Origin: Cohaesibacter gelatinilyticus
GTDB taxonomy: Bacteria; Pseudomonadota; Alphaproteobacteria; Rhizobiales; Cohaesibacteraceae
Direction of reading: 5' to 3'
Assembly (NCBI RefSeq): GCF_900215605.1
Contig: NZ_OBEL01000001.1
Location: 1,178,001 to 1,242,000 of the forward strand
Length of the DNA: 64,000 nucleotides
Shown: one piece after another, positions 1 through 8,553 of the stretch
Position numbering within the stretch: position 1 is the stretch's first letter
Layout of the letters: each line of letters opens with the position of its first letter
Program-made: the position numbers and the translations under genes
The notes under the pieces: generated by a model
Told to the model about the DNA's origin: nothing
What the model saw: the letters and a program-made list of their open reading frames with translations, nothing else
The model's database searches: none

Positions 1-391
1 GGAAAGTTGCGAGGGCCGGCGCCATGCCTTTCTCGCCCTCACTCAGGAACGTTGCCCATCCATGGCCACTTTGGGTGGCTATTTCAGCGCCATTTTGTTT
101 GAGAGTTATGCGATGAAGGAGAACGGAAAGATCTGTCGCCAGATGCAAGAGATTTGAGGGATCCTTGCCGAATTGCTGACGCAACGCATCGACTTCTCTC
201 AAGGCGGCATGGCGCACAGTGCGGCGGCGCAGATACAATCCAAATGTTGAGACGCAAAGGAGTGTCACAGATGCTCCAATCAATATCCACCAGCCTGGAG
301 CCAGAGGCCACCAAGAGATGGCTTCACTTGGGAGGTGAATATCACGCAATGCCTCTAGTTGGCTTTGAAGTTCGGGCGAGAGTTGCTTCAT
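1..391 (-). CDS. DUF4381 domain protein (partial, C-terminus outside window)
   Basis: The gene starts at 391 and reads off the left edge, so about 130 N-terminal residues are visible. Its ATG overlaps the TGA of the DUF58 gene in an ATGA (388-391), indicating translational coupling. Residues about 34-54 form a single membrane segment, followed by a basic RRRTVR cytoplasmic stretch. An N-terminal helix, one transmembrane segment and a position after MoxR and DUF58 are typical of DUF4381 proteins of the MoxR/VWA (Bat-like) operons. These are thought to form a membrane assembly acting with the MoxR chaperone; the exact role is unknown. The family call rests on this architecture and the neighbours. 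Confidence 0.75.
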   Translation of the reverse strand, partial: MKQLSPELQSQLEALRDIHLPSEAISWWPLAPGWWILIGASVTLLCVSTFGLYLRRRTVRHAALREVDALRQQFGKDPSNLLHLATDLSVLLHRITLKQNGAEIATQSGHGWATFLSEGEKGMAPALATF

Positions 392-1335
392 GATCTTGCC
401 CCTTGATGGTTTTGGCTGGAAGCGGATCGTTTGTCCGGATTGAGCAGACTGCGCGGATCGTCTCCGGTCGAAATGGTATGAAAGGCCATGCCACGGCGCC
501 GAGTGAGTGCATGCAAGCGATCAAGACGATCCGAATAAGCCAGGCTGTATTCGTCCAATGATCGCGATTTGAGCGAGGATAAGGAGAGAATGTCCTCGCC
601 ATTCGTGACGCGTCCGGCAGATCTTGGTAGAGCTTCGTCAAGCGGATCATTCACCATGATTAGCGTGATATGAGCTCTGAGGGACAGGCGCTGAAGTTCC
701 TGTTCAGTGACATCATTAAAATCCCAGAAATCACTTATGAGAAAAACCAGAGCCCCCGGGCGTACGCTATGGCGCAGGCGGCGAATGGCTTTAGGTAGAG
801 CAAGCTCTTGACCAACTGGTTGATCAAGGTGAGTTGCTTCTGCTGCAGCTTCCATGAATTCCAGAACCGCCCTGCGTGTGCGGGCGGCTTTGAAGTCCTT
901 ATAGCCATCCTTGTGCAAAAGCAGTCCGCCTACACGATCACCGCCATCATGACCAACCCATGCCAATTGAGCGGCAATTTCGGTGGCCAGGTTGGATTTG
1001 AACCGAACGCGGGAACCAAAATGCATCATGGCTCTGAGATCCAGCAAGATATGAACAGGGCGCTCACGCTCTTCCTGAAACAGTTTGGTATGAGTTTGAC
1101 CTGTGCGAGCGGTCACGCGCCAATCAATGTTCTTGACGTCATCGCCTGGTTGATAGACACGAGACTCAGCAAATTCCATGCCGCGTCCCAGAAATATCGA
1201 GCGATTGGTGCCCCATTGATGCGTGCGAACGCGGCCTGAGGGAGCAAAACCTGTTGTGCCACGGGGAGGGCGAGCACGGATCAGATCTGGCTTGCCGATT
1301 TCAATCCCCGGAAGTTTGGAGTTGGTCTGAGCCAT
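388..1335 (-). CDS. DUF58 domain protein (MoxR-associated)
   Basis: 315 residues. The stretch around residues 50-75 (GRGMEFAESRVYQPGDDVKNIDWRVTART, quoted in part: YQPGDDVKNIDWRVTAR) is the hallmark of DUF58, and a von Willebrand-like fold follows with HILLDLRAMM. The start has a strong AGGAGA site upstream and lies 11 bases after the MoxR stop. DUF58 proteins are near-constant partners of MoxR AAA ATPases and precede a DUF4381 protein, as here. They are believed to take part in maturation or metal insertion of envelope or enzyme complexes, but the client of this operon cannot be read from the window. Confidence 0.9.
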   Translation of the reverse strand: MAQTNSKLPGIEIGKPDLIRARPPRGTTGFAPSGRVRTHQWGTNRSIFLGRGMEFAESRVYQPGDDVKNIDWRVTARTGQTHTKLFQEERERPVHILLDLRAMMHFGSRVRFKSNLATEIAAQLAWVGHDGGDRVGGLLLHKDGYKDFKAARTRRAVLEFMEAAAEATHLDQPVGQELALPKAIRRLRHSVRPGALVFLISDFWDFNDVTEQELQRLSLRAHITLIMVNDPLDEALPRSAGRVTNGEDILSLSSLKSRSLDEYSLAYSDRLDRLHALTRRRGMAFHTISTGDDPRSLLNPDKRSASSQNHQGARS

Positions 1336-1346
1336 GCTGCTCTCCT

Positions 1347-2363
1347 TTAGCTAACGGGGATGCGATTGATCAGCTCGGAGATGAAGTCATCGCGTGTATG
1401 ACCATCAGCCTCAGCTTCGAAACTCAAAATGATACGATGACGTAAAATATCGTGAGCAATGGCTTGCACATCCATGGGAGTAACGAATTCGGAACCACGC
1501 ATCCATGCATGAACGCGAGAGCAACGATCTAGCGCAATGGTGCTTCGGGGGCTGGCGCCATAGGCCAACATATGTGCCAGATCTTCGCCATACAGAGCCG
1601 GAGTTCGCGTTGCCTGGATGATCTGGATGATGTAATCGGTCAAAGCTTCGGAAGAATGGACTTGAAGCGCTGCCTTGCGTGCCGCAAAAATGGCATTGGC
1701 GGGGATCATGACTTCTGGATCGGTGGCTTCGCCCTGTGCTTCACCGCGTATGATGCGAAGGATTTCTTTCTCAGCAGCAGCATTTGGATAATCGATATTC
1801 ACATGCAGAAGAAAGCGGTCAAGCTGAGCTTCTGGCAGAGGATAGGTACCTTCCTGCTCAATCGGGTTCTGAGTAGCCATTACCATGAATAGATCTGGTA
1901 GTTGGTAGGTCTTGCCAGCTACGGTCACCTGACGCTCTGCCATAGCTTCGAGAAGGGCTGATTGCACCTTTGCGGGTGCGCGGTTGATTTCATCTGCAAG
2001 GATAAGACTGTGAAAGAGAGGGCCTTCCTGAAACGTGAAGTGACCTTGCTCCGGGCGATAGATTTCAGTGCCGGTCAAATCTGATGGCAACAAATCAGGA
2101 GTGAACTGGATACGGCGGGCATCACAGTCAATGGTCTGAGCCAACGCGTTGACGGCTTTGGTCTTTGCCAAGCCTGGTGCGCCTTCCAGCAGAATATGGC
2201 CATCGGCAAACAGAGCAAGAAGAAGACGATCTACGAAGCGCTCCTGTCCGACGATGCGTGCATTCATATGCTTGCGTAAGCAAGAGATGACTTTATTGTC
2301 GGTACCAGAGTTCGAGCCAAGCGGTTGTGCACCCTCAAGTGAAGGTTGGGAGAGAGTATTCAT
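1347..2363 (-). CDS. MoxR-family AAA+ ATPase
   Basis: 338 residues from the chosen ATG at 2363, which has an AGGA site nine bases upstream; an in-frame ATG at 2417 would add 18 unconserved residues. Walker A is seen in LEGAPGLAKTKAVNALA, Walker B in LILADEINRAPAKVQSALLE, and sensor 1 in MVMATQNPIEQEGTYPLPEAQ, all classical for MoxR. The C-terminal lid domain is present. The protein is a cytoplasmic chaperone-type ATPase that works with VWA-fold partners. It heads the moxR-DUF58-DUF4381 set and follows yfdX by 66 bases containing a hairpin. Confidence 0.93.
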   Translation of the reverse strand: MNTLSQPSLEGAQPLGSNSGTDNKVISCLRKHMNARIVGQERFVDRLLLALFADGHILLEGAPGLAKTKAVNALAQTIDCDARRIQFTPDLLPSDLTGTEIYRPEQGHFTFQEGPLFHSLILADEINRAPAKVQSALLEAMAERQVTVAGKTYQLPDLFMVMATQNPIEQEGTYPLPEAQLDRFLLHVNIDYPNAAAEKEILRIIRGEAQGEATDPEVMIPANAIFAARKAALQVHSSEALTDYIIQIIQATRTPALYGEDLAHMLAYGASPRSTIALDRCSRVHAWMRGSEFVTPMDVQAIAHDILRHRIILSFEAEADGHTRDDFISELINRIPVS

Positions 2364-2391
2364 CGGAAGATCCTGTGAAAACTGGAGGAGA

Positions 2392-2414
2392 GGGAAGGTC
2401 TGCAAGGCCTTCCC
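2392..2414 (-). other. Hairpin between yfdX-like gene and moxR
   Basis: Nine-base arms gggaaggtc (2392-2400) and ggccttccc (2406-2414) with one wobble pair enclose a five-base loop. No T-tract follows on the minus strand, so it is not an obvious terminator. It sits just before the moxR ribosome-binding site and could be a processing or stabilising element in a yfdX-moxR transcript. Confidence 0.4.
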
Positions 2415-2429
2415 CACAACAGGAGAAAG

Positions 2430-3074
2430 TTAGAGAATTTCTTTCAACTCATAACCTTGTTTAGGAACTGCTGTTTCCTCGAATTCCTCGACAACAACAG
2501 AAGTTTCAATGGATTTGAGAACCATGTTGGCTTCATAGAAATTGCCTGCATTGATATCAATGATGGCCTTGTCGAGACTGGCAACGGACTTTGAGATTGG
2601 TAGCAAAGCATATTTGACATCCAGCTCTATATCGGCTGCTTTCATCATTTTGACGGCGTCAGAGGTCTTGCCATGCTGTGCCAGAACACCAGCCTTACCA
2701 ATCACAGCCGCATGGGCTGGAGTTGGTTTGAAGCCTTCTGAGAACAGGATGGATCGGTCAATCGGGGCACCAAAGCCTTTGTTTTCACCAAACTTGATGG
2801 CAAATTTGGCCAGCTTCTCATTGAAAATGCCACGTGCTTTCTTGACCAGATCCATGGCGGCATCGGTTTGGCCATCAAACAGAGCGAAGCGAGCGCCGCG
2901 TACATCCGAGAGAACTGCTTTGGCATGACCGGAAATTTTGATCTCGTTTGCGACGACCATTTCCTTGGCCATTTTGTCTTTTGCTGGTTCTGAGGCGTGT
3001 GCGGTTACGTTGAGTGAAGTGGCAGCCATAAGACCAGCAAGACCGAGCATTACGATTTTGGAAGCTTTGTTCAT
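2430..3074 (-). CDS. YfdX family periplasmic protein
   Basis: 214 residues. A signal peptide spans about residues 1-27 (LGLAGLMAATSLNVTAHASE, cleavage near HAS). The mature part is helical, with the order typical of YfdX: an early helix (ISGHAKAVLSDVRGARFALFDG), a region with AAVIGKAGVLAQHGKT, and a C-terminal helix (LDKAIIDINAGNFYEANMVL). YfdX proteins are stress- or drug-induced periplasmic proteins of uncertain function; in E. coli yfdX is controlled by the EvgA response regulator. Here a two-component system lies directly upstream on the same strand, which suggests similar control. Start supported by AGGAG eight bases upstream. Confidence 0.85.
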   Translation of the reverse strand: MNKASKIVMLGLAGLMAATSLNVTAHASEPAKDKMAKEMVVANEIKISGHAKAVLSDVRGARFALFDGQTDAAMDLVKKARGIFNEKLAKFAIKFGENKGFGAPIDRSILFSEGFKPTPAHAAVIGKAGVLAQHGKTSDAVKMMKAADIELDVKYALLPISKSVASLDKAIIDINAGNFYEANMVLKSIETSVVVEEFEETAVPKQGYELKEIL

Positions 3075-3153
3075 GTTTATCTCCTGTTGTCAGAAACACT
3101 GTCGTTGTGTCTGAACAGAAGATAGAATGCCGATTTCAAACTGCGCTGAAGCG

Positions 3154-3175
3154 AACTTTAAATATATTTAAAGTT
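3154..3175. promoter_or_regulatory. AT-rich perfect palindrome upstream of yfdX-like gene
   Basis: A 22-base perfect palindrome with half-site aactttaaata, about 80 bases before the yfdX-like start and overlapping the last codons and TAA of the histidine kinase gene. It is a candidate operator, for example for the adjacent response regulator, or a weak transcript-end hairpin. Function is inferred only from symmetry and position. Confidence 0.4.
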
Positions 3176-4535
3176 TCGAAAAGCTCACAATGATGCGTAA
3201 TCCCGGAGAAGCATTCTCCAGTTTCAGATCTGCTTTATGCTGTTTGGCAATAGCAGCGACCAATGCAAGGCCCAAGCCATTGCCTGGTTTGGTTCGTGCA
3301 ACATCCAACCGTTCAAAAGGCTTCAGGATAGTTTCCAGTTTATTCGCTGGGATACCAGGGCCGTCATCCTCGATACTCAAATTGATACGGTCTTCGAAGG
3401 GCTTGACTGATACAGCAATATTGGTGCCGCTTGGCGTGTGAACTTGCGCATTCTTAAGTAAATTGACCAATAATTGTTCCACCATCCCTGTGTCACAAGA
3501 GATGAATGCTGGCGCGCTGCGTTCACTGTATGTCGGTATTAGCAGGTAATCCCCGGCGTCACTTAGTACTGGCTCATAAAGATCCGTGATCTTGTCGATC
3601 AAACTCCAAAGGTCTGCTCGCTTAAAGTGACTACGATCTGTTTGTGCCTTGATGTGCGAAATGCGCAAAATGGTGTCGAAGGTTTGATTGAGTTGGTCAA
3701 TCTCTCCCAAGGCATTGGTAAGAATTGGACTGGGGTCTTGGCCCTGCTCACAGGCATCAATTGCTTCGAACAACGCGATCTGAGCATGAGAGAGAGGTGT
3801 CTTGAGATCATGAGCAATGGCTGAAGCGGTCGTGCGCATGCTTGTCACAAGATCTGACAATTGCTCGATATTGGTGTTCATTTTGAGCGCAATCGCATCG
3901 ATCTGATCCTGGTTCTCGATCACTTTGATGCGGGCATTCATGTCACCTTGGGAAAAAGCACCAAGAGCTTGATCCATGGCATCTAGCTTCTGCGCAGACT
4001 TTTTGCTGGAAAGCCAACCGAGTATCAAGGTTCCTATACTCAAAATGATGGCGGATAGACCTAGCCAGATAAGAAGCTGTGTCTGTGTGCCGGTAATGAT
4101 CCGGGACGACCGGCCGACTATCAGGCGAAAGCTCTCTAGCTTTACGGCTTTGGCGTGAAAGGGAAGTTCCTTATCTCCTGATCGCAGCAATCTAAGGGTC
4201 ACTTTTCGCCAGCCGACAAAATCGGGCGCAAGTGAGATATTGCCTTCGATCCTGTTCAGGCTTTCATCGAACAGACCAACCGCGTGCTCCTGAGGCTCAA
4301 AACCGCTTGATAAAGCTCTTAAAGCTTTGATCAACCCATCTCGACCCTCATTCTCGAAAATCTCGGTGAAGAGAATGATCTCTTCTTCAGATTGGGCACG
4401 CAGCTCGCCTTCTAGTGCGGCGGTAACCACAGAGAAAATCAGAAAGCCGATCAGCACTAACATGCCCAGAAAGAGCAGCACGACATGAAAAGCAAGCTTG
4501 AATGGATTGGCAGAGACCGGGTTAACGAGGGGCAC
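3168..4535 (-). CDS. Two-component sensor histidine kinase
   Basis: 455 residues. Membrane segment 1 lies at about 14-40, a sensor region of about 110 residues follows, and membrane segment 2 is at about 153-175. Then come a HAMP-like linker (about 176-228) and the phosphoacceptor helix with AHDLKTPLSH, phospho-His242. The ATP-binding domain shows the N box (NLLKNAQVH, Asn362), the G1 box (DDGPGIP, 390-396) and the G2 box (GNGLGLAL, 419-426). It is an inner-membrane sensor that phosphorylates the OmpR-type regulator encoded just before it, with which it overlaps by 14 bases. The signal is unknown; the YfdX neighbour points to envelope stress, acid or drugs. Confidence 0.95.
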   Translation of the reverse strand: MPLVNPVSANPFKLAFHVVLLFLGMLVLIGFLIFSVVTAALEGELRAQSEEEIILFTEIFENEGRDGLIKALRALSSGFEPQEHAVGLFDESLNRIEGNISLAPDFVGWRKVTLRLLRSGDKELPFHAKAVKLESFRLIVGRSSRIITGTQTQLLIWLGLSAIILSIGTLILGWLSSKKSAQKLDAMDQALGAFSQGDMNARIKVIENQDQIDAIALKMNTNIEQLSDLVTSMRTTASAIAHDLKTPLSHAQIALFEAIDACEQGQDPSPILTNALGEIDQLNQTFDTILRISHIKAQTDRSHFKRADLWSLIDKITDLYEPVLSDAGDYLLIPTYSERSAPAFISCDTGMVEQLLVNLLKNAQVHTPSGTNIAVSVKPFEDRINLSIEDDGPGIPANKLETILKPFERLDVARTKPGNGLGLALVAAIAKQHKADLKLENASPGLRIIVSFSKL

Positions 4536-5199
4536 GGATCACATATCCCATATTGCGAATGGTATGAATGAGCGGTTCAGCAAAAGGCCTGTCGACTTTT
4601 TGACGCAGCTTGCTGATATGGGTCTCCACAACAGAGGTTCCTGGATCAAAGGTCAGATCCCAAACTTTCTCCAATATCATCGTGCGCGAGACAATACGGC
4701 TGCTATTTTCCATCAGATATTCGAGCAATGCGAATTCCTTTTGCAGCAAATCAATATCCCGCCCCTGGCGTTGCGCGCACCGACCAAGCAGATCAAGTGT
4801 CAGATCGTGAACGACCAACTCTGTCTTTTGGGTATTTTCCTGCGGGCGACGGGAGAGAGCAGTGATGCGAGCTGACAGTTCTGAAAAATGAAACGGTTTG
4901 ACCATATAATCATCCCCGCCAGCCAAAAGACCATCCACCTTGTCGTCGATATCTGCCATGGCGGTGAGAAAAATCACCGGGATCTGGCAGTTGGATGAAC
5001 GCAAGGCTTTGACGACAGATAAGCCATCCATACCGGGCATCATGCGATCGGCAATCAGCAAATCGCACTGATTGTAGAGACAATAGGTGAGGGCCTCTCG
5101 GCCATCGCTGACCCAATCCACCACATGCCCTTGCTCTTTCAAACCCTTGAGAACATAGTGGGCGGTCGTTTCGTCATCTTCGGCAATCAGGATTTTCAT
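4522..5199 (-). CDS. OmpR/PhoB-family response regulator
   Basis: 225 residues. The receiver domain (1-118) has the acidic pocket Asp8/Asp9, phosphoacceptor Asp51 (LLIADRMMPGMDG), a conserved Thr (FLTAMAD) and Lys in DDYMVKPF. The C-terminal winged helix (about 128-222) carries LLQKEFALLEYLMENSSRIVSR and ETHISKLRQKV, typical of OmpR/CopR-like regulators. It is the partner of the overlapping kinase. It opens the minus-strand gene row towards yfdX and moxR, whose expression it may govern. No strong Shine-Dalgarno is visible before the ATG. Confidence 0.95.
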   Translation of the reverse strand: MKILIAEDDETTAHYVLKGLKEQGHVVDWVSDGREALTYCLYNQCDLLIADRMMPGMDGLSVVKALRSSNCQIPVIFLTAMADIDDKVDGLLAGGDDYMVKPFHFSELSARITALSRRPQENTQKTELVVHDLTLDLLGRCAQRQGRDIDLLQKEFALLEYLMENSSRIVSRTMILEKVWDLTFDPGTSVVETHISKLRQKVDRPFAEPLIHTIRNMGYVIRAPR

Positions 5200-5356
5200 G
5201 ATCAGGTCACAAGCCTTAAGTCACTGTTTGACTACAGGGATAAGATGCTTTGCCGACAGGAGCAATTAAATTCCGTGGAGAATGGCGAGCTGGAATTGAT
5301 TTCAGCCATAAATCCAGACGAAGGTGAGCAACCGGTTGCAATATTGAGGTCCTATC

Positions 5357-5977
5357 ATGGATACAGCTACTCTGATCAAACTGTTTGGTGCATTCTTCGC
5401 CATCATGAACCCATTTGTGAATTTGCCCATCTTCCTGTCCATGACCAACGGCTATTCGGTGAGTGAGCAGCGTCAGTTAGCTCTCAAGATTGCTGCATTT
5501 TCTGTTCTGATGTGTTTGATCATTCTGGTTGCAGGCAAGCAGATCATCGGCTTCTTCGGAATCTCAATTGATGATTTCAGAGTCGCAGGTGGACTTGTCT
5601 TGGCAAGTATTGCCTGGTCCATGTTGCACGGAAATGAGAGCAGTTCTCATCACGGTAGTGAAGCAGAAAATAAAGCAAAGTCCTCATTGGACAGCATTGC
5701 ATTCTATCCGATGACATTTCCCATGATCGTGGGGCCAGGCACCATTGCGACGATCATCATCTATGCTGGGCATGCCAAAAACACATTGGAGATCGGAACA
5801 ATTGGAGCCATTATCTCCGTCATTCTCTTGATGCTCTATCTGGTCTTCTTTTTCTCATCAATTATAGGCAAGGTCCTGACCGAGACCATGCGCGTGATCA
5901 TGACCCGCCTCATGGGAATGATTCTGCTTGCAATCGCGGTGGAGATGCTGGTGGCCGGACTAAAGGCTTTGTTGTAA
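5357..5977 (+). CDS. MarC family integral membrane protein
   Basis: 206 residues with about six membrane segments. MarC/YhgN features are FFAIMNPFVNLPIFLSMT at the N-terminus and FPMTFPMIVGPGTIATIII in the middle. The family is widespread; a role in multiple antibiotic resistance was suggested by name but not confirmed, and some members are described as neutral amino-acid transporter-like. A GAGGT site precedes the ATG. The gene diverges from the two-component system. A second paralogue lies at 61303-61938. Confidence 0.9.
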   Translation: MDTATLIKLFGAFFAIMNPFVNLPIFLSMTNGYSVSEQRQLALKIAAFSVLMCLIILVAGKQIIGFFGISIDDFRVAGGLVLASIAWSMLHGNESSSHHGSEAENKAKSSLDSIAFYPMTFPMIVGPGTIATIIIYAGHAKNTLEIGTIGAIISVILLMLYLVFFFSSIIGKVLTETMRVIMTRLMGMILLAIAVEMLVAGLKALL

Positions 5978-6086
5978 GAATTAATCTCAGAGCGATAGTG
6001 AATCTCCAATCCATCTCATCCATGCGATATTTGCGCGATGAATCATATGGCTTGGCGAGATTTTCCTATGAGCAGATGTTCCTCGA

Positions 6087-6992
6087 TCAGCGCATATCGC
6101 CGCGGCGATCCGTCTCATATTTCCTGATACACTGAATGATCGTATCCTCCAAAATGCGCGCTGCAGGAGAGCTGGGGGCTTCCGAATTCTTGATGATTTC
6201 AATATTGCGCCGGATGTTGAAGTCAGCAATTTCCAGAAATATGACGTCTGGTGAGGTTGCGGTCTTGGCGGTCATTTCAGGCAGAATGGTTATGCCAACT
6301 TGATTTTTAATCATCGCCATCAATGACGTGATATTCTGAACAACCAATCCTGCATTAGCATGAAGATCTATGCATTCCGGTATATCGATGGATTTCGAAA
6401 GGCTGTTTGCGATGAGACGGTGTTGGGACAAATCCTGCCATGTAAGAGATCTGTCTAAGCGCGCCAAACTGCTATTTGCGTGACAAATCACGCCGAAGGC
6501 ATCGCTCAAAATCGTTTCTGTATAGAAGGGGGTGCTATGACCTTGCGTCGACGCGATCCCAATATCAATTCTGTTGCGTGACAGTTCCCTGATGACCGAG
6601 GCTGAATCCATATCCCGGACTTCGATGAAGATATCCGGATATTTCTCGAGATACTGAAAAATCGCATCAGGTAGGATCGTGCTTGCGATCGAGGGAACTG
6701 CAGCAAGCCTTACCCTTCCGCTTCTGGCTTTGGCAAAATCCAGAATTTCCTGAATGGTAGTATCGAATTGGCTGAGCTCACGTTCTGCCTGTTCCAGAAC
6801 GAACTCTCCCAAAGTCGTCAACTTGCTTTTGCGATCAGTTTCAAACAAGGGCTCACCCAGATTTTCCTCTAACTGTTTGAGCATCATGGAAATAGCGGAT
6901 GGGGTCCGGCCAAGGATATCTGCTGCACTGCTGAGATTGCCCGTCCGAGCCACTGTTGCAAAGCATCTGAGCATTTCGATTTTGATCGCCAT
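6087..6992 (-). CDS. LysR-family transcriptional regulator
   Basis: 301 residues from the ATG at 6992, chosen because AGGA lies about ten bases upstream and the winged helix starts at once (MLRCFATVARTGNLSSAADILG, quoted in part: RTGNLSSAADILG); an upstream in-frame ATG at 7055 adds 21 residues. The HTH covers about residues 5-62 (RTPSAISMMLKQLEENLGEPLF) and the periplasmic-binding-protein-like effector domain about 88-290. It diverges from the aldehyde dehydrogenase and probably controls that catabolic gene row. A palindrome at 7004-7017 is a candidate site. The inducer is unknown. Confidence 0.92.
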   Translation of the reverse strand: MAIKIEMLRCFATVARTGNLSSAADILGRTPSAISMMLKQLEENLGEPLFETDRKSKLTTLGEFVLEQAERELSQFDTTIQEILDFAKARSGRVRLAAVPSIASTILPDAIFQYLEKYPDIFIEVRDMDSASVIRELSRNRIDIGIASTQGHSTPFYTETILSDAFGVICHANSSLARLDRSLTWQDLSQHRLIANSLSKSIDIPECIDLHANAGLVVQNITSLMAMIKNQVGITILPEMTAKTATSPDVIFLEIADFNIRRNIEIIKNSEAPSSPAARILEDTIIQCIRKYETDRRGDMR

Positions 6993-7003
6993 TTCAATTT
7001 TCC

Positions 7004-7017
7004 TGAAATATATTTCA
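7004..7017. promoter_or_regulatory. Candidate LysR operator palindrome
   Basis: The 14-base perfect palindrome tgaaatatatttca contains T-N-A type symmetry and lies 12 bases upstream of the LysR start, inside the divergent promoter region with the aldehyde dehydrogenase gene. Such placement suits autorepression. No experimental support. Confidence 0.4.
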
Positions 7018-7101
7018 TTTATTTGATTTTGACTGAAATTAAAACCTGAGTCCATATTAACGCAACGATAAATACAGCTACGTTAGGCGAAGGTTTCCCT
7101 C

Positions 7102-8553
7102 ATGACTGATACAAAACTGAATCTGATTGCCGGCCAATGGGTCGCAGGTGAAAGTGAAATTGAAAATCGCAATCCATCTGATCTGTCAGATTTGATTGGC
7201 CTTTTCGCTCAGGCATCATCTGATCAGTTGGAAGCGACTTTGGATCAGGCACGCATTGCACAGGCGGAATGGGCGGCTTACGGCATTGAACGCAAATATA
7301 ACGTTCTGATGGCCATTGGCAATGAGCTGATGGCGCGCTCTGAGGAATTGGGAACTTTGCTATCTCGCGAAGAGGGCAAGCCTTTAGCGGAAGGTAAGGG
7401 CGAAGTCTATCGCGCTGGTCAATTCTTTACTTATTACGCGGCTGAAACCCTGCGCCAGATTGGCGAGAATGCCGACTCCGTTCGTGACGGCATTGAGGTT
7501 GATGTACGCCGTGAGGCAGTTGGTGTTGTCGCCATCATCTCCCCATGGAACTTCCCAACTGCCACCGCTTCCTGGAAAATCGCACCTGCATTGGCATTTG
7601 GTAATGCCGTTGTCTGGAAACCTGCTAATGCGACACCTGCATCTGCCGTGGCATTGGCAGAGATCATTGAGCGACAGGATATTCCAAAGGGCTTGTTCTC
7701 ACTTGTCATGGGTGCTGGGCGTTCGGTTGGGCAGCGTCTCGTTGAAAGCCCCAAGGTCGATGCGATTTCCTTTACCGGTTCTGTCCCTGTCGGCAAAGGC
7801 ATTGCGATAGCGGCATTGCAGAACCTGACCCGTGTGCAGATGGAAATGGGCTCCAAGAATGCTCTTGCTGTCATGGATGATGCTGACTTGGATCTGGCTG
7901 TATCTTTGGCACTTGGTGGTGCATTTGGCGGCACCGGTCAAAAATGTACGGCATCTTCACGTCTGATCGTTCATGAAGCAATTCATGATGCATTTGTGGA
8001 GAAGCTGGTTGCTGGCACTCAGGCCATGAAAGTTGGTCACGCTCTGGAAGCAGGGACTCAGATTGGCCCCGTTGTCTCAGAGCCACAGCTCAGTGAAAAC
8101 CTGGCTTATGTCGAGCTGGGGAAATCTGAAGGTGCGGAACTGGCCTGTGGTGGGCAGCGCTTGGAGATGCCAAAGCAGGGCTATTACATGTCTCCAGGCG
8201 TTTTTCTTGGAACCAGCAATTCCATGCGTATCAACCGTGAAGAGATGTTTGCGCCGCTGGCCGCTGTTATCAAGGTTGGTGGCTATGAAGAAGCACTTTC
8301 CGTGGTCAATGACACCAATTTCGGCCTGACTTCCGGCATTGTTACGCAAAATCTGGCACGCGCAACGCACTTCCGTCGTAATGCAAAAACCGGTTGTGTG
8401 ATGGTAAATTTGCCGACTGCGGGTACTGACTATCACGTGCCATTTGGTGGTCGTGGAGATAGCTCCTATGGTCCGCGCGAGCAAGGCTCTCATGCCAAGG
8501 ATTTCTATACGATTGTGAAGACCTCCTACATTTCCGCAGGAGTACCAAGCTAA
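7102..8553 (+). CDS. NAD(P)-dependent aldehyde dehydrogenase (2-oxoglutarate-semialdehyde DH-like)
   Basis: 483 residues, full length for the superfamily. Catalytic residues are Asn150 (SPWNFP), Lys173 (WKPAN), general base Glu248 (MEMGSKN) and nucleophile Cys282 (GGTGQKCTASSR). The overall wording (DVRREAVGVVAIISPWNFP, LPTAGTDYHVPFGG) resembles alpha-ketoglutaric semialdehyde dehydrogenases that end hydroxyproline and sugar-acid catabolism, but substrate cannot be fixed from sequence. It opens a plus-strand row; its stop overlaps the start of the dipeptidase-like gene by one base. Probably controlled by the divergent LysR protein. Confidence 0.9.
   Translation: MTDTKLNLIAGQWVAGESEIENRNPSDLSDLIGLFAQASSDQLEATLDQARIAQAEWAAYGIERKYNVLMAIGNELMARSEELGTLLSREEGKPLAEGKGEVYRAGQFFTYYAAETLRQIGENADSVRDGIEVDVRREAVGVVAIISPWNFPTATASWKIAPALAFGNAVVWKPANATPASAVALAEIIERQDIPKGLFSLVMGAGRSVGQRLVESPKVDAISFTGSVPVGKGIAIAALQNLTRVQMEMGSKNALAVMDDADLDLAVSLALGGAFGGTGQKCTASSRLIVHEAIHDAFVEKLVAGTQAMKVGHALEAGTQIGPVVSEPQLSENLAYVELGKSEGAELACGGQRLEMPKQGYYMSPGVFLGTSNSMRINREEMFAPLAAVIKVGGYEEALSVVNDTNFGLTSGIVTQNLARATHFRRNAKTGCVMVNLPTAGTDYHVPFGGRGDSSYGPREQGSHAKDFYTIVKTSYISAGVPS

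Noticed and set aside
8077-8493. 138-residue antisense open frame within the aldehyde dehydrogenase gene
   Set aside because: Shadow of a strongly conserved gene; no independent start signal or family similarity.
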